Source of the DNA: Jeotgalibacillus marinus
GTDB taxonomy: Bacteria > Bacillota > Bacilli > Bacillales > Jeotgalibacillaceae
DNA: 64,000 nucleotides
Assembly (NCBI RefSeq): GCF_040801915.1
Contig: NZ_JBFMIA010000002.1
Coordinates: forward strand, 124,001 to 188,000
Reading direction: 5' to 3'
In this document: positions 8,975 to 17,605 of the stretch, in pieces
How positions within the stretch are numbered: position 1 is the first letter of the stretch
Layout of the letters: every line of letters begins with the position of its first letter
Notes under the pieces: model-generated
The model's database searches: none
What the model was told of the DNA's origin: nothing
The model's input: only the letters and a program-made list of their open reading frames with translations
Translations under genes and position numbers: made by a program

Positions 8975-9290
8975 CGAAAAGTGGAAGCGGCTCGTTCTGC
9001 CCCGACATGCACAAGGCGATTACCGAGGAGGGCGTTCTTTACCACCACAGGGAAGCGACTTGTGACTCGAGGGGCTAGCCGCTGGAGCTAGACATTACGA
9101 AAAGTGGAAGCGGCTCGTTCTGCCCCGACATGCACAAGGCGATTACCGAGGAGGGCGTTCTTTACCACCACAGGGAAGCGACTTGTGACTCGAGGGGCTA
9201 GCCGCTGGAGCTAGACATCACGAAAAGCGCGGAAGCGGCTTGCTCAGCCCCGACATGCACAAGGCGATTACCAGGGAGGACGTTCTTCAA
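8975..9290 (+). repeat. structured 3'-UTR repeat, cluster 2 (two full units and one truncated)
   Basis: Unit A (8975-9097) and unit B (9098-9220) are 123 bp each and differ at one position; unit C (9221-about 9290) stops before the right half of the inner stem. They start 7 bp after the pbpG stop and read in its direction. The outer stem is AGCGGCT/AGCCGCT. The inner stem is CACAAG/CTTGTG, where clusters 1 and 3 mostly have CATAAG/CTTATG. Confidence 0.92.
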
Positions 9291-9298
9291 AATAGTAG

Positions 9299-9331
9299 AA
9301 AAACCTCGAGGTGTGCGGCCTCGAGGTTTTT
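9299..9331 (+). terminator. terminator after pbpG and its repeat cluster
   Basis: Stem AAAAACCTCGAG/CTCGAGGTTTTT with a 9-base loop. It is symmetric enough to work in both directions, so it may also end ywhD transcription. Confidence 0.85.
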
Positions 9332-9450
9332 CCTGTCCTAGTTACACTTTATGCTTGTGTATTTGTAGTTTACTCGGTTTCTCCTATAGGGGCAATAAAT
9401 TTTTACCATTTTTGCAGAAACCGTCACATTTTGTCCAAATTTGTTGTTCC

Positions 9451-9966
9451 CTATTTATTGATATGTAGGGCTTCGCGTAATTCCTGTTCCGAGTGCGTCC
9501 ACATTGCTGCATTATGACGTTTCAAAAAGTCTGCTAATACACCTTTTGATCGCTCATCCATTTTCTCAACGATAATTTTTCGTTTCATTGATTTATCCAT
9601 TAAATTAACGTGTTCAGGTAACATCTTATAACCGCGGCGTTTTTCACGGTTTATAACCATTTCACACGCTGTCACGCCCGCATAATATGGACCTTCTGGT
9701 TTACGGTCGACCGTCACCCATACAAGCCAGAACTGCTTGCCTCCCTCAGAGTCTTCACGATTTTGTGTGAACTTAACTCCTTTTTCAGCCTTACTTCTCG
9801 CATGCATTGCACCGACATCGATTTCCGCTTCTCCCTCTTCAACATCAACAATAACAGGGGAAACATTATCTAAACTAAGTGCACCAATACCGTAGCCACC
9901 GTGCCCATCAGTAGGATCATTTTTTATAATATTAAAGCCAATAGTTTTCTTTTTCTTCTCACTCAT
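9451..9966 (-). CDS. ywhD: conserved protein YwhD
   Basis: 171 residues, matching the YwhD family found across Bacilli; the function is unknown. The protein is hydrophilic with no signal peptide or membrane segment. It starts with a lysine run and ends in a basic helical region (MDKSMKRKIIVEKMDERSK). The ATG follows GAGGAGTGGATTTGA. It lies 20 bp downstream of ywhC in the order ywhC-ywhD. Confidence 0.85.
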   Translation of the reverse strand: MSEKKKKTIGFNIIKNDPTDGHGGYGIGALSLDNVSPVIVDVEEGEAEIDVGAMHARSKAEKGVKFTQNREDSEGGKQFWLVWVTVDRKPEGPYYAGVTACEMVINREKRRGYKMLPEHVNLMDKSMKRKIIVEKMDERSKGVLADFLKRHNAAMWTHSEQELREALHINK

Positions 9967-9986
9967 TCAAATCCACTCCTCTATTT

Positions 9987-10637
9987 CTAAAGTCCAAAAA
10001 TCGCACCTACAACTTTGCCAAGGAATTGTCCAATCGCTGGAATTGTCACATTAAACAACGGGGTGATTGTGTATTTACTGAGCGGGGTGATCGCAATAAC
10101 TAAAAATACGAGTCCACCATATTGTTCATACTGTGTCAGTTTTGGTCGCACATGATTCGGCACCAAATCCGCAATAATTCTGTATCCATCAAGCGGAGGT
10201 AACGGAATTAAATTAAACACGAACAGTAAAATATTTAAACTAACCATCGTAATTAACAAATCGCTTACGAATAAAGGTACTTGAACACTTGCTATATCAA
10301 GTGCAATATACGTCGCTTGTGCAAAAAACGCAAGCATAAGATTTGTCAGTGGTCCCGCAATCGAAACGAGTACACCAGCGAGACGAGGTTGTTTAAAATA
10401 AAATCGATTAACGGGGACCGGCTTCGCCCATCCAAATCCAATGATAAAAATCAATATAGTCCCAATTGGGTCTAAGTGCTTTAACGGATTTAATGTTAAT
10501 CGTCCTTCGTTTTTCGCGGTAGGATCACCAAACTTATAAGCAATATACGCATGTGCAAGCTCATGCAATGTAAATGCCATCAAAAGTGTAATGATGATAT
10601 ACACGAGCTGTTCTGGATTATTAAATAATGAAAACAC
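9987..10637 (-). CDS. ywhC: site-2 protease family zinc metalloprotease (M50), YwhC
   Basis: 216 residues and strongly hydrophobic. It is a rhomboid-like intramembrane protease of the S2P class: the zinc motif HELAH sits in the first membrane helix (residues about 25-29) and the conserved PLPPLDG loop is near residue 147. The substrate is unknown. The start is GTG with AAAGGAAG upstream. It is the first gene of ywhC-ywhD and divergent from ywhB. Confidence 0.85.
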   Translation of the reverse strand: MFSLFNNPEQLVYIIITLLMAFTLHELAHAYIAYKFGDPTAKNEGRLTLNPLKHLDPIGTILIFIIGFGWAKPVPVNRFYFKQPRLAGVLVSIAGPLTNLMLAFFAQATYIALDIASVQVPLFVSDLLITMVSLNILLFVFNLIPLPPLDGYRIIADLVPNHVRPKLTQYEQYGGLVFLVIAITPLSKYTITPLFNVTIPAIGQFLGKVVGAIFGL

Positions 10638-10795
10638 GCTTCAACTTCCTTTCAATCGACCCATTTTTACTTATTTTACTTGTGTTTATACCATGGTCAT
10701 TTACACTAAAAGAAGCAGCAACTGATTGATTCGATTGTATCACATTTGGGATCCACCATACGTTGCTGAAGTTTATTGAAGAGGAGATTATGCAC

Positions 10796-10984
10796 ATGCC
10801 TTATGTAACCGTTAAAATGATCGAAGGGCGCTCTGAAGATCAGAAAAAAGCGTTAGTGGAAAAAGTAACGAATGCAGTCGTTGAAACAACAGGTGCACCC
10901 ACAGAAAAAGTAGTGGTATTCATCGAAGAGATGAGTAAAAACCATTACGGTGTTGCTGGAAAACGTTTAAGTGACATAGAATAG
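10796..10984 (+). CDS. ywhB: 4-oxalocrotonate tautomerase family protein YwhB
   Basis: 62 residues, the classic 4-OT subunit length. After removal of Met the N-terminus is Pro (MPYVTVKMIEGR); this Pro1 is the catalytic base of the family, and an Arg follows at position 11. The small subunits assemble into hexamers. I chose the ATG at 10796, nine bases after GAGGAG, over an upstream ATG at 10763 because the latter would bury Pro1. The physiological substrate in Bacillus is not settled. Confidence 0.9.
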   Translation: MPYVTVKMIEGRSEDQKKALVEKVTNAVVETTGAPTEKVVVFIEEMSKNHYGVAGKRLSDIE

Positions 10985-10996
10985 TAGATATTTTAG

Positions 10997-11031
10997 CCAG
11001 AACTGCTCGTTTGCGTGGTTCTGGTGTTTTA
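10997..11031 (+). terminator. terminator of ywhB
   Basis: CCAGAAC and GTTCTGG arms with a 14-base loop followed by TGTTTTA, 12 bp after the ywhB stop. Confidence 0.7.
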
Positions 11032-11109
11032 TTAGGTACAATACACCTTTGACACCAAATCATAAGTCGACTTCAATAAAATTGTCATAACCGAGGATTT
11101 GTCCTCAAT

Positions 11110-11143
11110 CAAAAAAGAAGCCACCGCCAAAAGGCGGCGACTT
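11110..11143 (-). terminator. terminator of the fructose operon
   Basis: Minus-strand stem GAAGTCGCCGCC/GGCGGTGGCTTC with a 4-base loop and a T-run, just after the fruA stop. Confidence 0.88.
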
Positions 11144-11154
11144 CAATCATTTTA

Positions 11155-13047
11155 TTACTTAACCGATTTTTTTAACAATCCAACCATAATCGCAGTTACA
11201 ACAGTTCCGACTGCAATCGCTAGTGTATAAAGCAGGATGCTGATTAACCCATCTTCAAGTGTAGCAAAGACGAAAATTCCTCCGTGTGGTGCACGCAATG
11301 CGAGGTCAAACCATAGTGTTAGTCCACCAGCGATTGCTGAACCTACGACAGCAGATGGAATAACACGCAATGGATCAGCCGCGGCAAACGGGATCGCACC
11401 TTCTGTAATAAAAAATGCCCCTAAGAAATATGCCGATACCCCCGTCTTGCGTTCTTGATCATTGAATTTACGTTTGAACAAAGTTGTTGCAAGTGCCAGT
11501 CCTAGTGGTGGTACCATTCCTCCTGCCATAACAGCTGCTTGAGGACCAAATTGACCGTCAGCAGCAACGGCTATTGCAAAAGCATATGCAGCTTTGTTGA
11601 TCGGTCCCCCCATATCAATTGCCATCATACCTCCAAGGAGAATGCCGAGTAAGGCTAGGTTACCAGTTCCAAGTCCACTTAACCAATTAAGAATGCCTTC
11701 ATTGATCGCACTAAGTGGCAGAACCGCCCAATACATAATAAGTCCTGTTGCTAAAATACCGAATAACGGGTAAATCAATACTGGTTTTAATCCATTGAAG
11801 ATTGCCGGAAGGTTTTTAAATATAGATTTCAATCCAAGTACGATGTAACCAGCTAAGAAACCAGCGATAATCCCTCCAAGAAATCCACCGCCACCTGTTG
11901 CAGCCATTAATCCCCCGACGATACCTGGTGCAAAACCTGGACGATCTGCAATACTCATCGCGATAAATGCAGCAAGAACAGGAACGATTAAGAAGAATGC
12001 ATTATCGCCACCGATGTAGCTTAAAATATCACCGAAAGGAGAACGTTCTCCCGTAAGTTGATTTTCAAACGCAAAAGATGCTGCGATTAAAATTCCACCC
12101 CCTACGATTAATGGGAGCATGTTTGAAACCCCGTTCATTAAGTGTTTGTAAACACCTGAGCGCCCTGTTCCTCCACTGGATGCTCCATCTTCTTTTGAAG
12201 CAGCCCCTGAACTTTGGTAAATAGGTGCATCTTGTTTAATCGCACGATTGATCAATTCTTCTGATTTTCGAATCCCATCTGTAACAGGAACTTCAATCAC
12301 ATGCTTACCTCTAAAGCGTTCCATTTCTACTTTCGTATCTGCAGCGACAATAATAGCAACTGCGTTTTCGATTTCAGCTGGTGTTAACACATTTTTCGCA
12401 CCGTCTGAACCGTTTGTTTCAACTTTAATATCTACGTTCATTTCTTTTGATTTATTTTTTAGCGCGTCAGCAGCCATGTATGTGTGTGCGATTCCTGTTG
12501 GACAGGCCGTTACAGCTAACACTTTTCCGCTTGACACTTGTTGTGTCGCTTCCTTTTGTGACTGTGCTTCAACTGCTTCTTCTCTCTCTTTTTCTTCTTC
12601 ATGATGTGCAATGATAGCAATGACATCCTCTGTCGTTTTTGCTTCAAGCAGCCCTTGTTTCACTTCTTCTTTTAATAGCAACACAGATAAACGGCTTAGC
12701 GCTTTTAGGTGAGTATCGTTCGCACCAGCAGTGGCAGCGATCATAAAAATTAGATGCGCTGGTTGACCATCAAGTGACTCATAATCAAGTCCAGCTGTTG
12801 AACGACCAAATGCGATGGCGGGATTTTTTACTGCTTCTGTTTTTGCGTGAGGAATGGCAATCCCTTCACCGATTCCAGTTGTCGTTTGATCTTCTCTTGC
12901 CTGGATTGCTTGCTGATAAGCAACACGATCATTTAACTTTCCCGCACGATCTAAAACAGAAACCATCTCTGCAATTGTACCTGCTTTATCCGTTGACTGT
13001 AGTTCCAGCTGAATTAACTCTTTTGTCAGCAAATCTGTTATTTTCAA
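11155..13047 (-). CDS. fruA: PTS fructose transporter subunit IIABC
   Basis: 630 residues carrying three PTS domains in the order EIIA, EIIB, EIIC. EIIA has phospho-His67 in GIAIPHAKT; EIIB has phospho-Cys182 in AVTACPTGIAHTYMAAD; EIIC is a multi-helix membrane channel from about residue 300. It imports fructose as fructose-1-phosphate. The start is TTG with GGAGGG upstream, an uncommon choice that may lower its yield relative to fruK. It is the last gene of fruR-fruK-fruA. Confidence 0.96.
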   Translation of the reverse strand: MKITDLLTKELIQLELQSTDKAGTIAEMVSVLDRAGKLNDRVAYQQAIQAREDQTTTGIGEGIAIPHAKTEAVKNPAIAFGRSTAGLDYESLDGQPAHLIFMIAATAGANDTHLKALSRLSVLLLKEEVKQGLLEAKTTEDVIAIIAHHEEEKEREEAVEAQSQKEATQQVSSGKVLAVTACPTGIAHTYMAADALKNKSKEMNVDIKVETNGSDGAKNVLTPAEIENAVAIIVAADTKVEMERFRGKHVIEVPVTDGIRKSEELINRAIKQDAPIYQSSGAASKEDGASSGGTGRSGVYKHLMNGVSNMLPLIVGGGILIAASFAFENQLTGERSPFGDILSYIGGDNAFFLIVPVLAAFIAMSIADRPGFAPGIVGGLMAATGGGGFLGGIIAGFLAGYIVLGLKSIFKNLPAIFNGLKPVLIYPLFGILATGLIMYWAVLPLSAINEGILNWLSGLGTGNLALLGILLGGMMAIDMGGPINKAAYAFAIAVAADGQFGPQAAVMAGGMVPPLGLALATTLFKRKFNDQERKTGVSAYFLGAFFITEGAIPFAAADPLRVIPSAVVGSAIAGGLTLWFDLALRAPHGGIFVFATLEDGLISILLYTLAIAVGTVVTAIMVGLLKKSVK

Positions 13048-13060
13048 TGAAAACCCTCCT

Positions 13061-13975
13061 TTAAATTAGTGATTGGATTGTTACTTGTGGTACTAAACGT
13101 TCAATATCATCGGCAGTTGCTAATCCTTCTGAAAAAGCCGTTGCAGAACCTGTTGCGACGCTAAAACGAAATGACTCTTCTATCGAGAGGCCTTTCTCAC
13201 GCCCCGCTAAAAATCCAGCAACCGAGGAATCACCCGAACCCACACTATTTTTCACTATACCTTTTGGGACTTGAGCTTGATAAATGGCGTCTTTTGTCAG
13301 TAGTACAGCACCTTTTTCAGCCATGGAGATCATAATATTTTCAATGTCATAAGCTAATAGTTTTTTACCATACAAAATGGCCTCTTCAACCGTTTTCACT
13401 TCAACACCGAAATATTCACCTAACTCGTGTTGGTTTGGTTTAATAAAGTGAAGCGATGACGTTAATGCAGGCTCAAGCAAGGCTTTTTCTGCGTCAATAA
13501 CAACTTTCATCCCACTAGATGATGCCTTTTCGGTGAGGTCACCATATAGCGATGATGACAGTGAAGACGGGATGCTACCAGCTAACACGAGCGTGTCTCC
13601 CTCCCCATATTCATTAACTAGCTGTAATAGAGCGTTAAGATTCTCCGTTGAAATTGAAGGGCCCGCTGCATTAACCTCTGTTTCATCACGCGTCTTTAGT
13701 TTAATGTTGATCCGTGTTGGCTCATCAATTTGAACGAAATTCGTTTGAATACCTCTCGCAGTCAAAGAATCTTTGATAAACTCTCCGCTAAACCCACCGA
13801 CAAAGCCTGTTGCAACACTTGGGATATGAAGTTCATGAAGGACTTGGGTCACATTTATCCCTTTTCCACCTGCAAAATAAGTTGCATCACCTGTTCTGTT
13901 CAATGAACCGATGTTAAGTTCACTTAATCTAACGACATAATCCACTGACGGATTAAGTGTGACGGTTACGATCAT
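13061..13975 (-). CDS. fruK: 1-phosphofructokinase
   Basis: 304 residues, PfkB/ribokinase family. It phosphorylates fructose-1-phosphate to fructose-1,6-bisphosphate in the cytosol. PfkB signature 1 (GGKGINVTQVLHEL) and the anion-hole/catalytic region VGSGDSSVAGFLAG with its Asp are intact. The gene overlaps fruR by 4 bp (ATGA), which implies translational coupling, and fruA follows 13 bp later. It is also known as fruB in B. subtilis. Confidence 0.95.
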   Translation of the reverse strand: MIVTVTLNPSVDYVVRLSELNIGSLNRTGDATYFAGGKGINVTQVLHELHIPSVATGFVGGFSGEFIKDSLTARGIQTNFVQIDEPTRINIKLKTRDETEVNAAGPSISTENLNALLQLVNEYGEGDTLVLAGSIPSSLSSSLYGDLTEKASSSGMKVVIDAEKALLEPALTSSLHFIKPNQHELGEYFGVEVKTVEEAILYGKKLLAYDIENIMISMAEKGAVLLTKDAIYQAQVPKGIVKNSVGSGDSSVAGFLAGREKGLSIEESFRFSVATGSATAFSEGLATADDIERLVPQVTIQSLI

Positions 13976-14724
13976 ACTCCCACCACCTTTATGGTTGTTT
14001 GTTTTTTATATTGAGATTTAACGACTTCTTCTAATTCGTTTGTAATAAGTACGGCGTCTTCAGTATTCCCAAATTTAGAAAAAGCAATTTCGCCCACTTT
14101 GCTATCATCAGCTAGTACATATGTTTCGCGTGATAAGGAGATGGCTAGTTCCTTAACCTGTGCCTCTTCTGGATCTGGTGTTGTATAGCCAGATTCAAAG
14201 TGAACCCCATTTGTACCCATAAACGCTTTATCAAATCGGTATGCTTTCATTGAATCAAGTGCACCACGTCCGATCATAGCGTTTGTTCGTGGCTTGATAT
14301 AACCACCAATTAGGTATGTTTTGATCCCTCTTTGAAGGAGTTGTTCAATGTGCATTAAACCATTCGTCACGACGACGATTTCCTTATCTGGTAAAAAACC
14401 GATCATTTGTTGCGTAGTAGTTCCGGCATCGATAAAAATACAATCGCCTTCTTCCACTTGCGATGATGCAAATTGAGCGATTTTCTTTTTTTCTTGAGAG
14501 CTTTTGAATGATTTCTCTGGAACACTTGGTTCTTGAAGCTTTCCTTTTAAAAGCTTGGCACCTCCGTGAACTCGTTTTATATATTTTTTATTTTCAAGCT
14601 CCGTTAAATCCCTGCGAATTGTAGATTCCGAGACACCTATTACGTCAACGAGCTCTTGAATTTTTACTACATCTTGTTGTTTTACACGCTCTAAAATGAG
14701 TGCAAACCTCTCGTCTGTCAGCAT
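13972..14724 (-). CDS. fruR: DeoR-family repressor of the fructose operon
   Basis: 250 residues. The N-terminal DeoR winged helix (KIQELVDVIGVSESTIRRDL) is followed by a sugar-phosphate sensor domain with the DeoRC motif (IFIDAGTTTQQM). The likely inducer is fructose-1-phosphate. I place the start at the ATG at 14724, 8 bases after GGAGG; the upstream ATG at 14739 would place that site inside the gene. B. subtilis FruR likewise begins MLT. It is the first gene of its own target operon. Confidence 0.92.
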   Translation of the reverse strand: MLTDERFALILERVKQQDVVKIQELVDVIGVSESTIRRDLTELENKKYIKRVHGGAKLLKGKLQEPSVPEKSFKSSQEKKKIAQFASSQVEEGDCIFIDAGTTTQQMIGFLPDKEIVVVTNGLMHIEQLLQRGIKTYLIGGYIKPRTNAMIGRGALDSMKAYRFDKAFMGTNGVHFESGYTTPDPEEAQVKELAISLSRETYVLADDSKVGEIAFSKFGNTEDAVLITNELEEVVKSQYKKQTTIKVVGV

Positions 14725-14756
14725 CTGACACGCCTCCATTTCAAAATCTTACATTT

Positions 14757-14797
14757 AGTATAAAGAGAACGCTTTCTAAAATCAATCAAAATCAATC
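14757..14797 (-). promoter_or_regulatory. fruRKA promoter with direct-repeat operator and cre site
   Basis: Minus strand: -35 TTGATT (14780-14785), 17-base spacer, -10 TATACT (14757-14762). Two exact 10-bp direct repeats (AAAATCAATC on the plus strand, 14778-14797) cover the -35 and are candidate FruR operators. In the spacer is a cre-like AGAAAGCGTTCTCT (14764-14777), matching the CcpA consensus except at two positions. Confidence 0.7.
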
Positions 14798-14892
14798 ATT
14801 TTCATCCAAAATTAGTCACAGAAGGCATGTTGAGAGATTCTCCGTTTCAAAAAGGTAACTTTTAAACTTCTACATTTCAGCCCGTTCCCGCA

Positions 14893-14932
14893 GAAAAAAA
14901 ACGATCACCGCCGCATAGGCGATGATCGTTTT
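14893..14932 (-). terminator. terminator of ywfO-ywgA
   Basis: Stem AAAACGATCATCGCC/GGCGGTGATCGTTTT on the minus strand, with a T-run, directly at the ywgA stop. Confidence 0.85.
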
Positions 14933-15438
14933 CATGATGAAATCATAGAGAGGTGCTCAATATAGTTCAACGCTTGATCAATTTCATCGTTTGAGTAATT
15001 TTGTTTTCCTTTAACCTTATGAACTTTCTCCACAAGATCCTTTTCTTTTAATCCGTCAAAATAAAGCATCGTTGCGACAAGTTCTAAAAATCGAGAGGAC
15101 TGTGTGTTTAGATCGACCAAGCAATTTTCTAACGACGGCATTGGATCTGCTTTTTGCGAAGCTAAAAACGCCTTCCCTTCATCTGTAACGCCGTATCGAT
15201 ATTGAATATAACCACTTTTCTTTTCTTTTTGTTCAGTCAAAAACCCCATATTGCAGAGTTCTTCAACGCGTAGAGTCAACTCTTCTGAATACGGTCCAAA
15301 AAAGTGAAACTGATATTTTTCATGAAAAGGAAATGATAATTTTTTTGCAATATAAATCATCTTTTGCAGTTTTTTCCGTCCCACAATATCCCCTGAAGCG
15401 AAAAATGCCTGCATCAGCTTGGCATGATCTTTCATCAA
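14932..15438 (-). CDS. ywgA: conserved protein YwgA
   Basis: 168 residues of the YwgA family of Bacilli. The N-terminal half looks like a winged-helix or SocA-like domain: GRKKLQKMIYIAKKLSFPF, then HFFGPYSEELTLRVEEL. The function is unknown. The frame opens with TTG at 15438 directly before an ATG at 15435; GGAG is 10 and 13 bases upstream respectively, so the TTG is slightly better spaced. It is downstream of ywfO with a 33-bp gap, as in B. subtilis. Confidence 0.8.
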   Translation of the reverse strand: MMKDHAKLMQAFFASGDIVGRKKLQKMIYIAKKLSFPFHEKYQFHFFGPYSEELTLRVEELCNMGFLTEQKEKKSGYIQYRYGVTDEGKAFLASQKADPMPSLENCLVDLNTQSSRFLELVATMLYFDGLKEKDLVEKVHKVKGKQNYSNDEIDQALNYIEHLSMISS

Positions 15439-15471
15439 TGGCTTTCATCTCCTTTAACTACCTGCAAATAA

Positions 15472-16773
15472 CTAGTTAATACCAAGGATATTACGTATTT
15501 CCGCTTTAATTTCTTTATGGGTAGAATCATTCATTACACAATCTTTTGGATAATAGAGTTTATGATCCGTTCTTCGTTTCCCCGAAATAGCGTCCACAAT
15601 ATCCGACTGCCTTGAAAGCTCACGTAACTCGCCGCTTGGCATCATTAAATGGATCGGAACGCGTTCCTCTTCTTCGCCTGGTCGATAAAAATCATACGGT
15701 AAATCTGAAGATGAATCGACGACCAAGTAATATTCTGGGTTCAAGCCAGCCTGCTGGAACAGTTTTTCAAGCTTGTTTAATTTCTTATATTCTTTAGATG
15801 GATCAAATTCCACATATTTAAATAGATTACGATTCATAAATCGTTGGCAAAGATCACTTAGAATTGGATCTTTTTCCTCTTCCCACATTTGGAAATAATA
15901 CAAAACGATCGATTCGTCCAGTTTTAGATAATCCTGTAATGTGACATCACCTTTAAACATCGATACAAAATGGTACGGCTCCATTGCAAATTCATAGTTT
16001 TCTTCACTAAGTTCTTTTGCACGATGAAGAACCTTAGTTAATATCACTTCTGAGCTTCTGGTCACTGGGTGAAAATATACTTGCCAATACATTTGATAAC
16101 GACTCATGATGTAATCTTCAACCGCATGCATCCCGCTTGATTTGATGACAACTTGATCTTCTCGTGGTCGCAGTACACGTAAAATACGTTCCATATCAAA
16201 ATGACCATAGCTAACACCTGTAAAATATGCATCGCGCTGTAAATAGTCCATTCGATCCGCGTCAATTTGACTTGAAATCAAACTAATAACTTGCTTGTTT
16301 TCGTACGTTTTAGCAATCACGTCAGACACATGTTGTGGAAATGACTCATCTACACGACTAAGCACTCTATTCACGCCCGTATCACCTAAAATGATCGCTT
16401 GTGTAAATGCTTCGTGATCAAAATCAAACACCTTTTCAAATGAATGTGAAAATGGTCCATGCCCAAGATCATGTAATAACGCTGCACAAAGCGAAACGAG
16501 TCGTTCACTTTGGTCCCATTCTGAACGAGGCGCAAATACATCATCGACAATTCGACGTATAATTTCATAGACACCAAGCGAATGATTGAAACGGCTGTGC
16601 TCTGCACCGTGGAAGGTTAAATACGTCGTTCCAAGCTGTCGAATACGGCGTAAACGTTGGAATTCTTTTGTACCGATTAAATCCCAAATCACACGGTCGC
16701 GCACATGAATATAACGATGAACAGGATCTTTAAAAACCTTTTCCTCTTGAAGCTTTTCCGTGGAATACGTCAT
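15472..16773 (-). CDS. ywfO: HD-domain phosphohydrolase YwfO
   Basis: 433 residues, equal to B. subtilis YwfO. An HD phosphohydrolase fold: the first His lies in TFHGAEHSRFNHSLGVYE and the HD pair in ALLHDLGHGPFSHSFE; DADRMDYLQRDAYFTG supplies the distal Asp. Family members hydrolyse nucleotides. The start is the ATG at 16773 after AGAGGGG; an in-frame ATG at 16791 lies upstream of that site. It forms a unit with ywgA. Confidence 0.9.
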   Translation of the reverse strand: MTYSTEKLQEEKVFKDPVHRYIHVRDRVIWDLIGTKEFQRLRRIRQLGTTYLTFHGAEHSRFNHSLGVYEIIRRIVDDVFAPRSEWDQSERLVSLCAALLHDLGHGPFSHSFEKVFDFDHEAFTQAIILGDTGVNRVLSRVDESFPQHVSDVIAKTYENKQVISLISSQIDADRMDYLQRDAYFTGVSYGHFDMERILRVLRPREDQVVIKSSGMHAVEDYIMSRYQMYWQVYFHPVTRSSEVILTKVLHRAKELSEENYEFAMEPYHFVSMFKGDVTLQDYLKLDESIVLYYFQMWEEEKDPILSDLCQRFMNRNLFKYVEFDPSKEYKKLNKLEKLFQQAGLNPEYYLVVDSSSDLPYDFYRPGEEEERVPIHLMMPSGELRELSRQSDIVDAISGKRRTDHKLYYPKDCVMNDSTHKEIKAEIRNILGIN

Positions 16774-17029
16774 CGTTTCCCCTCTTCTCATACTTCATAA
16801 TTTTATTATAACGGCTATTTTTTTCGTTACACTACTTGACAATTTACAACCATTCTAAAACATTGCTATCTCAATTTTTGAGACTTTAAAAAAGTTATTA
16901 TAGCGTTTTATGCAAGTATAAGCCGCCCCGACAAGGTGGGACTCTCTGCATCAAGTCAGTAAAACTGATAACTCGATAGAAAACCGCTTTAGCTGGATAA
17001 ATAGTTTCGCCACGTTTATTTATCCACAC

Positions 17030-17038
17030 ATAATATAA
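17030..17038 (+). promoter_or_regulatory. single perfect DnaA box
   Basis: TTATCCACA matches the DnaA consensus exactly, in the 399-bp gap between ywfO and the DUF1450 gene. It is alone, so an initiation or titration role cannot be argued from this window. The rest of the gap (16774-17052) shows no gene that I can recognise. Confidence 0.4.
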
Positions 17039-17052
17039 TTCCTTAAACAATT

Positions 17053-17138
17053 AAAAAATCCAACCTCCCCGTCTGCGAACTTCTTTGCGTAAGACCTTCT
17101 TGGTCAGGCAGTGAATGAACGCTCGTTGGTGGCTGGAC
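17053..17138 (-). ncRNA. possible structured RNA or long terminator
   Basis: On the minus strand TCCAGCCACC (17137-17128) can pair with GGAGGTTGGA (17068-17059), allowing one G-U and one mismatch. A run of T follows. The roughly 60-base interior holds GACCAAGAAGGTC. It starts 35 bp after the DUF1450 stop. It may be that gene's terminator or a small RNA; no family match is known to me. Confidence 0.35.
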
Positions 17139-17172
17139 TTTTGTTGCACGCTGTTGATTTGTCGTTTATGTG

Positions 17173-17397
17173 TTATTTTTTTAATTTCTTACGTACCTTA
17201 CCCATTAGTTCTTCTTCTGTCAATGCCGCGACAGGGCGATTATTGACAAAGGTAAATGTCTTTTTGCGGCCTGGACCACAATAAGATTGGCACCTTATAT
17301 CAACTGAAGCATCGGGATCTATGTCCTTCAACTTTGGAATCAATGTCTTAATATTAACGGCTTGACAATCATCGCAAACTCGAAATTCGTTTGCCAT
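17173..17397 (-). CDS. DUF1450 family small Cys-rich protein
   Basis: 74 residues. N-terminal CDDC and a later CQSYCGPG (DUF1450 core) suggest a metal-binding or thioredoxin-like small fold; the C-terminus is basic. The function is unknown. I chose the ATG at 17397 (MANEFRVC) after AAAGGG rather than the frame's first ATG at 17436, because the extra residues are not family-like. It is related to, but distinct from, B. subtilis YuzB. Confidence 0.7.
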   Translation of the reverse strand: MANEFRVCDDCQAVNIKTLIPKLKDIDPDASVDIRCQSYCGPGRKKTFTFVNNRPVAALTEEELMGKVRKKLKK

Positions 17398-17605
17398 TTG
17401 TCGACAACCCTTTCCTCGTGAGTCTCGTTTATTCACTATCAGTCATTGTACCGATTTGATGCTCTCATTTCAAGGCAAATCCCAAAAATGAAACATTATT
17501 TAACTTTTCTAAAAGCGATGAATGTATGAACTCTTGAAAACATGGTGACACTTACGATATGGATACTAGTCCAAAAGAAAGATTACTGGAACAGGAGTGA
17601 ATAAG

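Noticed and set aside
8975..9290. Insertion sequence or integron-like element
   Set aside because: No transposase or recombinase frame is present and the units form RNA-like stems without target duplications.
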